From: Flavobacterium sp. 83
GTDB lineage: Bacteria; Bacteroidota; Bacteroidia; Flavobacteriales; Flavobacteriaceae
Reading direction: 5' to 3'
Assembly: GCF_000744835.1 (NCBI RefSeq)
Contig: NZ_JQMS01000001.1
Span: forward strand, 3,286,001 to 3,350,000
Length of the DNA: 64,000 bases
The notes beneath the pieces are model-generated. The model was given only the letters and a program-made list of their open reading frames with translations, searched no databases and was not told the origin of the DNA. Shown piece by piece: positions 25,031 to 34,106 of the stretch; position 1 is the stretch's first letter, and the number at the start of each line of letters is the position of its first letter. The translations under genes were made by a program, and so were the position numbers.

Positions 25031-25322
25031 ATAAATTAGGTTTAAAGCTTCAGAAACAGGTAATTTTGAACCTTTTTTATTTTATATATTCACATAAGTC
25101 TAGTTCTATTTAGTATTGTATTTTACTGAAATATCACTTGAAAATGGATAAATTAGTTCGCTTTGAAAGCCCTGTTTTTAATTTATTTCAATAAACGCTC
25201 CATTTAACAGCTAACTATTACGATTTCACTACTTTTATCATTACAAAAAAATCATTTTTTGTGATATAATAGCAGAGAATTCAAAATTCGTCAATCTCTA
25301 TTCCCCAATCAAATTGTTTGTT

Positions 25323-25330
25323 TAACTTTG
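25323..25330 (+). promoter_or_regulatory. -7 element TAACTTTG of the TlpA-like gene
   Basis: A perfect TAnnTTTG match, 16 bp before the ATG at 25347. The rest of the 25031-25322 stretch shows no gene or clear structure. Confidence 0.65.
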
Positions 25331-25346
25331 TTCCAAATTATAAAAA

Positions 25347-25841
25347 ATGAAAAAAATATTCGTTTTATTCATTGCTTTAGTTACATTTTCTTGTACACAA
25401 GCCCAAAAAACAGCATTTTCAAAAGAAGCCTTATCAGAAACATTATTGTCAACTGATGGTAGCCAAGTTGCTTTTAAGAATATTTTAAAAAAACACAAAG
25501 GCAAAACTTTAGTAATTGAAGTTTGGGCATCCTGGTGCGGAGACTGCGTTAAAGCAATGCCAAAAATTAAAGAATTACAGGCTAATAATCCTGATCTAGC
25601 TTATGTGTTTATTTCTATGGACAAAGCTGCCGATAAATGGAAAGTTGGTATTGAAAAACACGAATTAAAAGGAGATCATTTCATGGCAAATGACCAAATG
25701 AAAGGTGTATTCGGAAAAGCAATTGATTTGGATTGGATTCCAAGATACATCATCATTGACAATACAGGAAAAATAGTTTTATATCGTGCGATAGAAACTG
25801 ATTTTGACTTAATAAATGAAACTTTAAAAAAATTGAAATAA
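25347..25841 (+). CDS. TlpA-like thioredoxin lipoprotein
   Basis: This 164-residue protein has a lipoprotein signal (LVTFSCTQAQ, Cys at about residue 16) and a thioredoxin domain with the active site VWASWCGDCVKAMP, then YVFISMDKAADKW and WIPRYIIIDNTGKIVLYRA, where cis-Pro is in the IPRY strand. It probably reduces periplasmic thiols. It stands between the DoxX-like gene and tpiA. Confidence 0.88.
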   Translation: MKKIFVLFIALVTFSCTQAQKTAFSKEALSETLLSTDGSQVAFKNILKKHKGKTLVIEVWASWCGDCVKAMPKIKELQANNPDLAYVFISMDKAADKWKVGIEKHELKGDHFMANDQMKGVFGKAIDLDWIPRYIIIDNTGKIVLYRAIETDFDLINETLKKLK

Positions 25842-25892
25842 TAGCAGTATTCATTTCAAAAAAACTACCTAACTAAAATAAAAAACAACAAA

Positions 25893-26645
25893 ATGAGAAA
25901 GAAGATTGTAGCAGGAAACTGGAAAATGCATAAAAACGCAGAACAGACTGAAGATTTATTGAATGAATTAATTGCAAAAATCCCAACAGAAACTAAAGCA
26001 CAGGTAATTGTAGCTCCAACTTTTGTTAACCTAGCTTCTGCTGTTGATCATTTAGAATTTACAAATATTGATGTGGCTGCTCAAAATGTACATCAAGCTG
26101 AAAGTGGTGCTTTTACAGGCGAAATTTCTGCTGATATGCTTAAAAGTGTTGGTGTGAATATCGTAATTCTTGGACATTCAGAGCGTAGAGCAATTTTTAA
26201 CGAAACAGATGCTTTAATTGCAAGTAAAGTTGATACTGCTTTAGAACATGATATGACTGTTATTTTCTGCTTTGGTGAAGAATTGAAAGACCGTCAATCT
26301 AAAAATCATTTTAATATTGTTGAAAATCAATTGCGTGATGGTTTGTTCCATATAGAAGCAAAAGACTGGGCAAATGTTGTTTTAGCATACGAGCCAGTTT
26401 GGGCTATTGGAACTGGAGAGACAGCTTCTCCAGAACAAGCTCAGGAAATGCACGAATTCATCAGAGAAACTGTACGTAAAGCTTTTGGAAGCGACATCGC
26501 TGATGATGTGTCTATTCTTTACGGTGGAAGTGTAAAACCAGAAAATGCAAAAGAAATTTTCTCTAAACCAGATGTAGACGGAGGTCTTATTGGTGGTGCT
26601 GCATTAAAATCAGATGATTTTGTTGCTATTGTGAGCGCTATATAA
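25893..26645 (+). CDS. tpiA: triosephosphate isomerase
   Basis: This 250-residue glycolytic enzyme interconverts dihydroxyacetone phosphate and glyceraldehyde 3-phosphate. All key residues are visible: the Asn-Lys pair in GNWKMH at the start, the catalytic His in ILGHSERR, the catalytic Glu in AYEPVWAIGTG, flexible loop 6, and the phosphate-binding ILYGGSVKPEN and GLIGGAAL. Length is normal. A terminator follows directly. Confidence 0.97.
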   Translation: MRKKIVAGNWKMHKNAEQTEDLLNELIAKIPTETKAQVIVAPTFVNLASAVDHLEFTNIDVAAQNVHQAESGAFTGEISADMLKSVGVNIVILGHSERRAIFNETDALIASKVDTALEHDMTVIFCFGEELKDRQSKNHFNIVENQLRDGLFHIEAKDWANVVLAYEPVWAIGTGETASPEQAQEMHEFIRETVRKAFGSDIADDVSILYGGSVKPENAKEIFSKPDVDGGLIGGAALKSDDFVAIVSAI

Positions 26646-26665
26646 TTTTTCATACAAAATTAAAG

Positions 26666-26698
26666 AAAGGTTTGGTATTTTATCAAGCCTTTTTTTTG
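26666..26698 (+). terminator. intrinsic terminator of tpiA
   Basis: AGGTTTG pairs with CAAGCCT (one G-T pair), followed by eight T. It lies 20 bp after the tpiA stop. Confidence 0.8.
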
Positions 26699-26728
26699 TT
26701 TTAATTCTTCAATAAAAAGAGATAATAC

Positions 26729-26736
26729 TACCTTTG
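26729..26736 (+). promoter_or_regulatory. -7 element TACCTTTG of prmA
   Basis: A perfect TAnnTTTG match followed by C, 17 bp before the ATG at 26754. It follows the tpiA terminator, so prmA has its own promoter. Confidence 0.7.
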
Positions 26737-26753
26737 CCCAAAAAAAAATAAAC

Positions 26754-27587
26754 ATGTCAAACATTTATATCGGATATCATTTTACCATAGAACCAAAAGA
26801 ATTAGGTTCAGAAATATTAATTGCTCAATTAGGAGAAAAAGCTTTTGAAAGTTTTACTGAAACCGAAACGGGTATTTCTGCTTTTGTGCAAAAGGATTTA
26901 TGGGACGAAATGATTCTAGATGAAATTCAAATTTTACAATCAGAAGAATTTAAAATTGACTATTCTTTTGAAGAAATCGAGCAAGTGAACTGGAATGAGG
27001 AATGGGAAAAGAATTTTGAACCAATCGATGTAGATGGAAATTGCCATGTACGTGCGCCTTTTCATCCAAAAACGGATGCCGAATTTGATATTGTAATTGA
27101 ACCAAAAATGAGTTTTGGAACTGGTCATCACGAAACTACACACATGATGATTCAACATTTATTGGAAATTGATGTTACCGGTTTAAAAACACTTGATATG
27201 GGTTGCGGAACAGCAATTTTGGCAATTCTTGCTGAAATGAAAGGAGCTCAACCAATCGATGCAATTGATATTGACAATTGGTGTTATTTGAATTCTATCG
27301 AAAATGCAGAACGCAATAATTGTGAACATATTACAGTTTATGAAGGCGATGCCGCTCTGCTAAAAGGCAAAAAATATGACTTGATAATTGCTAACATCAA
27401 TAGAAATATATTGTTGAACGATATGCAAAGTTATGTTGAAAGTTTAAATCCAAAAGGAACCCTGCTATTAAGCGGTTTTTATGTAGAAGACATCCCTTTT
27501 ATTGACGCTTCTTGCACAGAGAAAGGTTTAATTTATGTTAAAAAATTCGAAAGAAACAACTGGGTTTCTCTAAAATACGTAAATTAG
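26754..27587 (+). CDS. prmA: ribosomal protein L11 methyltransferase
   Basis: This 277-residue protein has the short N-terminal substrate-recognition domain and the SAM-binding core of PrmA: VIEPKMSFGTGHHETTHMMIQHLL, LDMGCGTAILAILAEMKGA, IDIDNWCYLNSIENAERN and LIIANINRNILLNDMQSY (the N-I-N variant of the NPPY-like motif). It adds methyl groups to ribosomal protein L11. It is followed 17 bp later by another methyltransferase gene. Confidence 0.93.
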   Translation: MSNIYIGYHFTIEPKELGSEILIAQLGEKAFESFTETETGISAFVQKDLWDEMILDEIQILQSEEFKIDYSFEEIEQVNWNEEWEKNFEPIDVDGNCHVRAPFHPKTDAEFDIVIEPKMSFGTGHHETTHMMIQHLLEIDVTGLKTLDMGCGTAILAILAEMKGAQPIDAIDIDNWCYLNSIENAERNNCEHITVYEGDAALLKGKKYDLIIANINRNILLNDMQSYVESLNPKGTLLLSGFYVEDIPFIDASCTEKGLIYVKKFERNNWVSLKYVN

Positions 27588-27604
27588 TACTGAAAATCAA
27601 CCAA

Positions 27605-28216
27605 ATGAAAATCGACAAAAAAAATCATTGGGAAACTGTTTATGAAACTAAACAACCCAATGAAGTAAGCTGGACACAGGAAAATCCTAAAGTATCACTT
27701 GATTTTATTCGAGGAACAAATCTAGATAAAACTGCAAAGATTATTGATATTGGTGGTGGCGACAGCAAACTTGTTGATTTTTTATTGGAAGACGGTTATG
27801 AAAATATAACCGTTTTAGATATCTCGGCAAATGCATTGGAACGAGCAAAAATTCGTTTGGGAAAAAAGGCTGAAAAAGTAACTTGGATTGTTTCGGATGT
27901 GACAGATTACAATCCAATAACAACTTATGATATTTGGCATGACCGAGCGACATTTCATTTTTTGATTAGTGATGACCAGATAAACAGTTACATTGAAATT
28001 GCTCAAAAATGGATTTCTGGTTTTTTGATTATTGGCACCTTTTCAGATAAAGGCCCTACAAAATGTAGCGGACTTGAAATCAAACAATATACCGAAACTA
28101 CTCTCAAAAATGAATTTCAAGCAGCGTTTGAAAAAGTAAAATGCATTAATGAAGATCACATTACCCCATTTAAAACAATGCAAAACTTTATATTTTGTAT
28201 TTTTAAGAAACGATAA
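27605..28216 (+). CDS. class I SAM-dependent methyltransferase
   Basis: This 203-residue protein has a type 11-like methyltransferase core: NHWETVYETKQPNEVSWTQENPK, then IIDIGGGDSKLVDFLLEDGYENITVLDISANALERAKIRLG (SAM-binding motif I and acidic end of strand 2) and YDIWHDRATFHFL. The WTQ start and WHDRATFHFL are shared with small methyltransferases related to TPMT/tellurite-resistance-type enzymes. The substrate is unknown. It probably shares the prmA transcript. Confidence 0.8.
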   Translation: MKIDKKNHWETVYETKQPNEVSWTQENPKVSLDFIRGTNLDKTAKIIDIGGGDSKLVDFLLEDGYENITVLDISANALERAKIRLGKKAEKVTWIVSDVTDYNPITTYDIWHDRATFHFLISDDQINSYIEIAQKWISGFLIIGTFSDKGPTKCSGLEIKQYTETTLKNEFQAAFEKVKCINEDHITPFKTMQNFIFCIFKKR

Positions 28217-28256
28217 ATTAAACTATATTTTTATTTAACCCCCAAAGTATCTAAAA

Positions 28257-28532
28257 ATGAGTACCAAAGAAAAAAAAAGAGAAAGAGTCAGTGTAAAAGA
28301 AATTATATCCATTGACAATGAAATTATTGTTTATAATGATGATGTAAATACTTTTGATCATGTCATTGAAACTTTAATACACGTTTGTAATCACACTGCT
28401 GAACAAGCCGAACAATGTTCATTAATTATTCATTACAACGGAAAATGTACTGTAAAAACTGGTCCTTATAATAAGCTAAAACCCCAGTGTAGCCAACTAT
28501 TAGAAGCTGGATTAAGTGCTGAAATTATCTAA
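28257..28532 (+). CDS. clpS: ClpS protease adaptor
   Basis: This 91-residue protein has the ClpS core: IIVYNDDVNTFDHVIETLIHVCNHTAEQAEQCSLIIHYNGKCTVKTG. This includes the N-D-D/N-T-F signature and the pocket residues that hold N-degron side chains. It hands such proteins to the ClpAP/ClpCP protease. The basic N-terminal tail is the part that enters the Clp ATPase in known cases. Confidence 0.93.
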   Translation: MSTKEKKRERVSVKEIISIDNEIIVYNDDVNTFDHVIETLIHVCNHTAEQAEQCSLIIHYNGKCTVKTGPYNKLKPQCSQLLEAGLSAEII

Positions 28533-28600
28533 CCTTATTTAATTCCCATAAGCTATTGTAGAATTATTGCAAATAATTCAAAAAATATATACTTTTATTA

Positions 28601-28608
28601 TATATTTG
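28601..28608 (+). promoter_or_regulatory. -7 element TATATTTG of the sterol-desaturase-like gene
   Basis: A perfect TAnnTTTG match, 19 bp before the ATG at 28628. Confidence 0.65.
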
Positions 28609-28627
28609 AACAACACATCAGGCTTTT

Positions 28628-29893
28628 ATGAAAGAATACGGAAAAATTTTAGTTTTTGTAATGCCCATTTTTTTATTATTAATCATAATAGAGAAGATAT
28701 ATGGTTATTATAAAGGAGAAGATACTTCTCCTACAATGGATTCAGTTTCAAGCGTAAGTTCAGGAATGGTTAATTCCTTGAAAGATGTATTAGGACTTAG
28801 TATCACCCTTATTTCTTACGATTGGATTGCATCAAAAATTGCGATTTTCCATTTAGAACCTACCGTTCTTGCTTATATCATTGGTTTTATAGCTATCGAT
28901 TTTTATGGTTACTGGAGCCATCGTTTTTCGCATCAAATCAATTTTTTATGGAATAAGCATGCTATTCATCACAGCAGTGAAGAGTTCAATTTAGCTTGTG
29001 CTTTACGCCAACCCATATCCAGTTTTGTGAATCTATTTACTTTTCTGCTTATTCCTGCGGCTCTGTTAGGAGTTCCTTCAAAAGTGATTGCGATTACACT
29101 TCCCATTCATTTATTTCTTCAATTTTGGTATCATACCAAGCACATTAAAAAAATTGGTTTTCTGGAAAATATCTTGGTCTCTCCATCACATCATCGGGTA
29201 CATCATGCTATTAATCCAGAATATCTAGATAAAAATCATTCCCAAATATTTATAATTTGGGATAAGTTATTTGGTACATTTCAAGAAGAATTAGAATCAG
29301 TTCCACCCGTTTTTGGAATCACAAGGCCTGCACAAACCTGGAATCCGATCCGCATTAATTTTCAACATCTTTGGCTACTGATAACCGACGCTTGGCGTGC
29401 CGAAAACTGGAAAGATAAATTCACTATTTGGTTTAAACCAACGGGGTGGCGTCCAGAAAATTTTGAAGAAAAATATCCTGTACACAAAATTAAAGATGTT
29501 TATGCTTTTGAAAAATATGGAACACAACATTCTAAAAAACTAATGCTTTGGTCTATAATTCAAGCTATAATTACTTTATTATTTATCAGCTATTTATATA
29601 ATTTCATTGCAACAATTGGTTTACCCAATGTGTTTGTATATGGGGCATTTGTTTTCATAACAGTCTATAGCTATACTGAACTAATGGATGCGCGAAAAAT
29701 TTCACTCTTTTGGGAAATCATTCGATTTGTTTTAGGGATAACCATTATTGCTTATTTTGGGGACTGGTTTTCAATGAATCAGCTTTTCCCTTATGCAAAT
29801 TATATCATTATTGGATATCTTACGTTATCCTTAATAGCCACAGTCTACTTTGTAAGTGTAAATTTCGAAAAAGAGAAAGTAGTAGCGACATAA
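28628..29893 (+). CDS. sterol desaturase/fatty-acid hydroxylase-family membrane enzyme
   Basis: This 421-residue membrane protein carries the di-iron histidine clusters of the family: GYWSHRFSHQINFLWNKHAIHHSSEEFN (HxxxH and HxxHH) and SHHRVHHAINPEYLDKNHSQ (HxxHH). It then has several extra C-terminal membrane segments (residues about 305-415) not seen in the shortest members. The family hydroxylates or desaturates lipids or cleaves alkyl ethers, as in alkylglycerol monooxygenase. The neighbouring lysoplasmalogenase-like gene suggests ether-lipid metabolism, which is inference. Confidence 0.85.
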   Translation: MKEYGKILVFVMPIFLLLIIIEKIYGYYKGEDTSPTMDSVSSVSSGMVNSLKDVLGLSITLISYDWIASKIAIFHLEPTVLAYIIGFIAIDFYGYWSHRFSHQINFLWNKHAIHHSSEEFNLACALRQPISSFVNLFTFLLIPAALLGVPSKVIAITLPIHLFLQFWYHTKHIKKIGFLENILVSPSHHRVHHAINPEYLDKNHSQIFIIWDKLFGTFQEELESVPPVFGITRPAQTWNPIRINFQHLWLLITDAWRAENWKDKFTIWFKPTGWRPENFEEKYPVHKIKDVYAFEKYGTQHSKKLMLWSIIQAIITLLFISYLYNFIATIGLPNVFVYGAFVFITVYSYTELMDARKISLFWEIIRFVLGITIIAYFGDWFSMNQLFPYANYIIIGYLTLSLIATVYFVSVNFEKEKVVAT

Positions 29894-29908
29894 TCTTAAA
29901 AACAATTC

Positions 29909-30580
29909 ATGAGAAGTACCTTATCATTCAAAGCCTATATTGGAATCAGTTTTGCTTATCTATTATTTATTATTTTGGGAAGAGAAGACATTTCGTGGTT
30001 TTTAAAACCCTTTTTAATTCCTTTGCTTTTTCTTGCAGTTTATTCATGTCGCGATTTCCCTTCTAAAAGATTCCTTTTAACTGCTTTGACTTTTTCTTGG
30101 ATGGGAGACGTCGTTTTACTATTTGCAGATAAGTCAGAAATCTACTTTATCATTGGATTAGTTGCATTCCTAATTTCTCATATCGCTTATGTCGTTTTAT
30201 TCAGTAAACAATTAAGAATAAATTCGTCAAGGAATAAAGCTATTTTTTGGGTGGGAATCACAACTATTATTGTCTATTTAATATTAATGTTATCATTACT
30301 ATTACCAACTTTAGGTAATTTAAAAATTCCAGTTTTTGTTTATGCCATCATATTGTCAACAATGCTTTTATTTGCATTTAAAGGGTATTTAAAATGGAGT
30401 AAACCTGCTGGGAGTTATATTTTACTGGGGGCCATTATTTTTGTATGTTCTGATAGCATTCTGGCTTTCAATAAATTTTACAAACCGATCCTTTTCAGTT
30501 CATTTCTTATCATGGCAACCTACTTACTTGCACAATACCTGATTGTAGTAGGTATTTTGAAATTAAACAGAACAAAATAG
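29909..30580 (+). CDS. YhhN/lysoplasmalogenase-family membrane protein
   Basis: This 223-residue protein has about seven to eight membrane segments. YhhN family landmarks are visible: FSWMGDVVLLF (conserved Gly-Asp) and GAIIFVCSDSILAFNKFYKP (Ser-Asp-Ser). Eukaryotic TMEM86 relatives cleave lysoplasmalogens, and the bacterial role is inferred. It lies 15 bp after the desaturase-like gene and is co-transcribed with it. The pairing with an ether-lipid-type oxygenase fits. Confidence 0.85.
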   Translation: MRSTLSFKAYIGISFAYLLFIILGREDISWFLKPFLIPLLFLAVYSCRDFPSKRFLLTALTFSWMGDVVLLFADKSEIYFIIGLVAFLISHIAYVVLFSKQLRINSSRNKAIFWVGITTIIVYLILMLSLLLPTLGNLKIPVFVYAIILSTMLLFAFKGYLKWSKPAGSYILLGAIIFVCSDSILAFNKFYKPILFSSFLIMATYLLAQYLIVVGILKLNRTK

Positions 30581-30605
30581 CATTTCCTTTTTAGAAAATG
30601 CTATT
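30576..30605. terminator. hairpin at the end of the lysoplasmalogenase gene
   Basis: AATAGCATTT and AAATGCTATT form a 10-bp stem that includes the TAG stop codon. There is no long T-run, so it may act as a weak terminator for either of the convergent transcripts. Confidence 0.5.
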
Positions 30606-30626
30606 CAAATTTAAATTATAAAAAAT

Positions 30627-31040
30627 TTAATGCGGCAATTTATCTTTTAATATTCCATAAATAAAAGTACCCAACAAAGCACCAAAAAGCACTAAAAGCA
30701 CGCTCCAAAAACCAGCTCCTATCAGTATAAATATGGGACCTGGACAAGAACCTACAAGCGCCCAACCTAACCCAAAAAACAATCCGCCAATCCAGTATCT
30801 GGCAGAACCTTTTTCTTTGTCCTGAATTTCTATTAGTTGCCCATTTATGTCCTTTATATTGTTCCTTTTTATAATTTGAATACCAATTACCCCTGTCAAT
30901 ATAGCAACTGAAATAATTCCGTACATGTGGAAGGACTGAAATTGAAACATTTCATAAATGCGATACCAGGAAACCGCTTCTGATTTTGTCAGTACAATTC
31001 CAAAAACAAATCCGACTATTAAATATTTTAATACATTCAT
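30627..31040 (-). CDS. YeeE/YedE-type sulfur transporter, second half
   Basis: This 137-residue protein has four membrane segments. FFGLGWALVGSCPGPIFILIGAG is the conserved loop with the functional Cys found in YeeE/YedE. Together with the upstream gene (3 bp away) it makes up the two halves of a TsuA-type thiosulfate or related sulfur-compound transporter. Splitting into two short proteins is common in Bacteroidota and Proteobacteria. Confidence 0.85.
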   Translation of the reverse strand: MNVLKYLIVGFVFGIVLTKSEAVSWYRIYEMFQFQSFHMYGIISVAILTGVIGIQIIKRNNIKDINGQLIEIQDKEKGSARYWIGGLFFGLGWALVGSCPGPIFILIGAGFWSVLLVLFGALLGTFIYGILKDKLPH

Positions 31041-31043
31041 ATT

Positions 31044-31601
31044 CTAAAAAATTAAGGGTAATAAAAAATGAGCCATAATTAATCCTCCAACAAAAAATCC
31101 TATAACAGCTTTCAGCGATGGAAGTTGCAAATTACTTAGACCAGATATAGCATGTCCTGAAGTGCAACCACCTGCATAACGGGTTCCAAATCCTATTAAT
31201 ATACCTCCGATTAATAGAATAAAAATACTTTTTGGAGATTGTAAAACCTGAGCTCCAAAGAGTGCGTTTGGCATTAATTTTCCGTTTGGAGCATCGATTC
31301 CTAATTGTGCTAACTGTTGAATAGTTTTTGGATTTATGTCAACATTTGTCGGATCATTCATAAAATGAACTGCTACAAAACCACCCAACATTGCACCTAA
31401 CACAACTACTAAATTCCAACGTTGCGATTTCCAATCAAAATTAAAAAAAGAAACATATTTCCCTGCTCCTGCCATAGAACAAAGCGAACGCAAATTAGAT
31501 GACATCCCAAAAACTTTTCCGAAATAGATAAGAGATAACATAATCATGCCAATCAAAAACCCAGAAACATACCAAGGCCAAGTTTGAAAAATAATATTCA
31601 T
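31044..31601 (-). CDS. YeeE/YedE-type sulfur transporter, first half
   Basis: This 185-residue protein starts at the ATG at 31599-31601. The frame is open upstream, but the perfect -7 element at 31616-31623 places the transcript start after any earlier start. It has about five membrane segments and FGTRYAGGCTSGHAISGLSNL, the conserved Cys loop of YeeE/YedE transporters. It is co-transcribed with the second half. Confidence 0.87.
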   Translation of the reverse strand: MNIIFQTWPWYVSGFLIGMIMLSLIYFGKVFGMSSNLRSLCSMAGAGKYVSFFNFDWKSQRWNLVVVLGAMLGGFVAVHFMNDPTNVDINPKTIQQLAQLGIDAPNGKLMPNALFGAQVLQSPKSIFILLIGGILIGFGTRYAGGCTSGHAISGLSNLQLPSLKAVIGFFVGGLIMAHFLLPLIF

Positions 31602-31615
31602 ATCGTTTTTTTTTG

Positions 31616-31623
31616 CAAAAATA
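31616..31623 (-). promoter_or_regulatory. -7 element TATTTTTG of the YeeE pair
   Basis: A perfect TAnnTTTG match on the minus strand, 14 bp before the ATG at 31601. It decides the start codon. Confidence 0.65.
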
Positions 31624-31790
31624 AGGATTCTGCCTTTTAAAAATATAACATTTAAGATACAATTCTTGTTTGAAGTAGTAAACAGTTTGAAGTTCTGTTT
31701 ATATTTGTAGTACAAATTAGTGTTTACTATTTTTAAAAGAAATAAAAACCAAAATATATCTTGCTTCAAAAAGTAAGTAAATAAAAAAAT

Positions 31791-32243
31791 ATGAAAAAAA
31801 TTATTCTTTTTGTCGCCTTGTTAATTGTTGCCACATCGTGTGTAAGTAGAAAATCTACTTTGAAAAACATTGACGATAATGCCCCTAACCTTATATTAAC
31901 GCATGATAATACTTTTATAATTACGGAATACAGCAAGGACAAAAAATACGGTTACGACCAAGATTATCCCATCAATATTTTTTATAGGAATACGGCAAAC
32001 GAGACGATTAATCAGGAGCGTTTTTTGAATGCATTGGCAGGGCCAAAAGGAGAAAAAATTACTTACACAAAACTAGAAAGTTGTTGCCCATTTCCAACTA
32101 AAAGAACTGATTTAGGTGCTGGTTTCCTTGATGTATATGAACTAAAATGGGAAGGACAAAAAAAACCTATAAAACTTTATTTGAATATTTACGAAAAAGG
32201 AATTTTAATGGTACCTGTTGGTCTTAGTTTAAAAAAGAATTAA
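31791..32243 (+). CDS. small lipoprotein upstream of kdsA
   Basis: This 150-residue protein has a lipoprotein signal (LIVATSCVS, Cys at about residue 17). The mature part includes KYGYDQDYPINIFYRN and ERFLNALAGPKGEKITYTKLESCCPFPTKR, with a Cys pair that could form a disulfide. I do not recognise a characterised family. Because it lies next to kdsA, similar proteins may carry a misleading KDO-aldolase name in databases; nothing in the sequence is an aldolase. A TATATTTG -7 element lies at 31700-31707. Confidence 0.65.
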   Translation: MKKIILFVALLIVATSCVSRKSTLKNIDDNAPNLILTHDNTFIITEYSKDKKYGYDQDYPINIFYRNTANETINQERFLNALAGPKGEKITYTKLESCCPFPTKRTDLGAGFLDVYELKWEGQKKPIKLYLNIYEKGILMVPVGLSLKKN

Positions 32244-32257
32244 ATAAAACACGACTG

Positions 32258-32340
32258 CCCTAGCCCTGATAAGAGTGGAAATCCTTTTCTTTTTTTCTTT
32301 CAAAAAAGAAAAGATTGCAACGGATAGCAGGAAATAGCTT
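32258..32340. repeat. interspersed palindromic repeat, family 1, copy B
   Basis: The unit has the same outer blocks as copy A (CCCTAGCCCTGAT...GTGGAAATCCTTTT and AGCAGGAAATAGCT). The hairpin instead reads CTTTTCTTTTTTT / AAAAAAGAAAAG around CTTTC. Confidence 0.75.
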
Positions 32341-32369
32341 CAAAAAAATACTAAATCATTATTTCTAAT

Positions 32370-32377
32370 TATCTTTG
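32370..32377 (+). promoter_or_regulatory. -7 element TATCTTTG of kdsA
   Basis: A perfect TAnnTTTG match, 22 bp before the ATG at 32400, placed between the repeat and kdsA. Confidence 0.65.
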
Positions 32378-32399
32378 TACTTTCAAAAAATAAATTTTT

Positions 32400-33218
32400 A
32401 TGAACATACAACATATTCCACTAATTAAACATATTGATAGTGGCAACTTTTTTCTTCTTGCCGGTCCTTGTGCTATTGAAGGAGAAGAAATGGCAATGCG
32501 TATTGCCGAAAAGCTGGTAGGCATTACTGATAAGCTTGAAATTCCATTTGTTTTTAAAGGTTCTTTCAAGAAAGCCAATCGTTCCAGAATTGATAGTTTT
32601 TCTGGTATTGGAGACGAAAAAGCGTTAAAAATTCTTAGAAAAGTTTCAGAAACTTTTGGTGTTCCCACAGTAACAGACATCCATACAAATGAAGATGCTG
32701 AAATGGCTGCTCAATATGTAGATGTATTGCAAATACCTGCTTTTCTAGTTCGTCAAACTGATCTGGTCGTAGCTGCTGCCAATACTGGAAAGGTTGTAAA
32801 CTTGAAAAAAGGACAGTTTATGAGTCCCGAAAGCATGAAACATGCTGTGCAAAAAGTTTTGGATTGCAACAATCAAAATGTAATGGTTACGGACCGTGGA
32901 ACTATGTTTGGATACCAAGACATGATTGTGGATTTTAGAGGAATTCCTACTATGCAGCAATATGCAACAACTGTTCTTGATGTTACACATTCGCTACAAC
33001 AACCCAATCAAACTGCAGGAGTAACAGGCGGAAGACCTGATATGATTGAAACTGTGGCCAAAGCAGGAATTGCTGTAGGCGTAGATGGTATTTTTATCGA
33101 AACTCATTTTGACCCTGCTAATGCTAAAAGTGATGGAGCAAATATGCTGCATTTAGATTATTTTGAAAGTCTGATGACCAAATTAGTCGCTATAAGAAAA
33201 ACAATAAATACATTTTAA
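32400..33218 (+). CDS. kdsA: 3-deoxy-8-phosphooctulonate (KDO8P) synthase
   Basis: This 272-residue enzyme joins phosphoenolpyruvate and arabinose 5-phosphate to make KDO8P for lipopolysaccharide. Motifs are FLLAGPCAIEGEEMAMRIAEKL, FKGSFKKANRSRIDSFSGIGDEKALKIL, GVPTVTDIHTNEDAEMAAQYVDVLQIPAFLVRQTDL, and GVTGGRPDMIETVAKAGIAVGVDGIFIETHFDPANAKSDG. A Cys is absent at the usual metal site (MVTDRGTMFGYQDM has no CERG-type Cys), but position 11 of the metal-dependent class cannot be judged by eye. The next gene is 21 bp downstream. Confidence 0.95.
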   Translation: MNIQHIPLIKHIDSGNFFLLAGPCAIEGEEMAMRIAEKLVGITDKLEIPFVFKGSFKKANRSRIDSFSGIGDEKALKILRKVSETFGVPTVTDIHTNEDAEMAAQYVDVLQIPAFLVRQTDLVVAAANTGKVVNLKKGQFMSPESMKHAVQKVLDCNNQNVMVTDRGTMFGYQDMIVDFRGIPTMQQYATTVLDVTHSLQQPNQTAGVTGGRPDMIETVAKAGIAVGVDGIFIETHFDPANAKSDGANMLHLDYFESLMTKLVAIRKTINTF

Positions 33219-33239
33219 ACCTAAATTGTCCCCAATTCA

Positions 33240-34085
33240 TTGAAACGTTATTTTTTACATTCCGCATTCTTATTTATAATTTTTTCAATAAACGCAACTG
33301 CTCAAGAACAAATTAAAATACAAGATAAATATACCGCCCACAACAAAGGAAAATTCTTTGTGTCGTGGGGCGGAAACAGAGATAGTTACACCAAATCTGA
33401 TGTAACTTTCAGAGGGAAAGATTATAATTTTACAATCGACAATATGGTTGCACATGACAAACCAAAAGGTTGGCATGTAGATTATATTAATCCCGCCAGA
33501 ATGACTATTCCTCAAACTAATTTCAGGATGGGTTATTTCATAAATGATCATTATAGTATTGCTATTGGTGTTGATCACATGAAATATGTTATGACACAGG
33601 AGCAAACAGCAAATCTGACTGGTACAATTGCTGCAAATACACCTTATGATGGCGTTTACAACAATACACCAACTGTTATGACTGAAGCATTCCTAATGTA
33701 TGAGCATACTGATGGATTAAATTATGTAAACACGGAATTTTCAAGACATGATGACATTTCATCATTATTTAAAATTGGGAATACTGATAAGATTCAAGTT
33801 AATTTAACTGAGGGAGTTGGAGTTGGATTGTTATATCCAAAAACGAATACTACTCTTTTGGGTAAACCGAGACACGATGACTTTCATGTATCTGGTTACG
33901 GAACCTCTTTGAAAGCAGGTTTAAATATTACTTTCCTGAAACATTTTTATGTTCAAGGAGAGCTAAAAGGAGGATACATTAACATGCAGGATATAAGAAC
34001 CACTCAAAGTACTGAAGACAGTGCTTCACAGGATTTTTTCTTTTTTCAGAGAATAATTGCTTTTGGAGGAATTTTTAAGATTTAA
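33240..34085 (+). CDS. outer-membrane beta-barrel-like protein (TTG start)
   Basis: This 281-residue protein starts with TTG at 33240-33242 and has a signal peptide ending INATAQ near residue 22. The mature part has short amphipathic strands with aromatic ends (FRMGYFINDHYSIAIGVDHMKYVM, GYGTSLKAGLNITFLKHFYVQGELKGGYI) and ends in a hydrophobic strand (FQRIIAFGGIFKI), as barrel proteins do. The family is not identified. It is 21 bp after kdsA and may be co-transcribed. Confidence 0.7.
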   Translation: MKRYFLHSAFLFIIFSINATAQEQIKIQDKYTAHNKGKFFVSWGGNRDSYTKSDVTFRGKDYNFTIDNMVAHDKPKGWHVDYINPARMTIPQTNFRMGYFINDHYSIAIGVDHMKYVMTQEQTANLTGTIAANTPYDGVYNNTPTVMTEAFLMYEHTDGLNYVNTEFSRHDDISSLFKIGNTDKIQVNLTEGVGVGLLYPKTNTTLLGKPRHDDFHVSGYGTSLKAGLNITFLKHFYVQGELKGGYINMQDIRTTQSTEDSASQDFFFFQRIIAFGGIFKI

Positions 34086-34106
34086 AAGTAAGAATAAATA
34101 ATACTC

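Noticed and set aside
31791..32243. KDO aldolase activity for the lipoprotein upstream of kdsA
   Set aside because: It has a lipoprotein signal and no aldolase motif; adjacency to kdsA alone does not support it.
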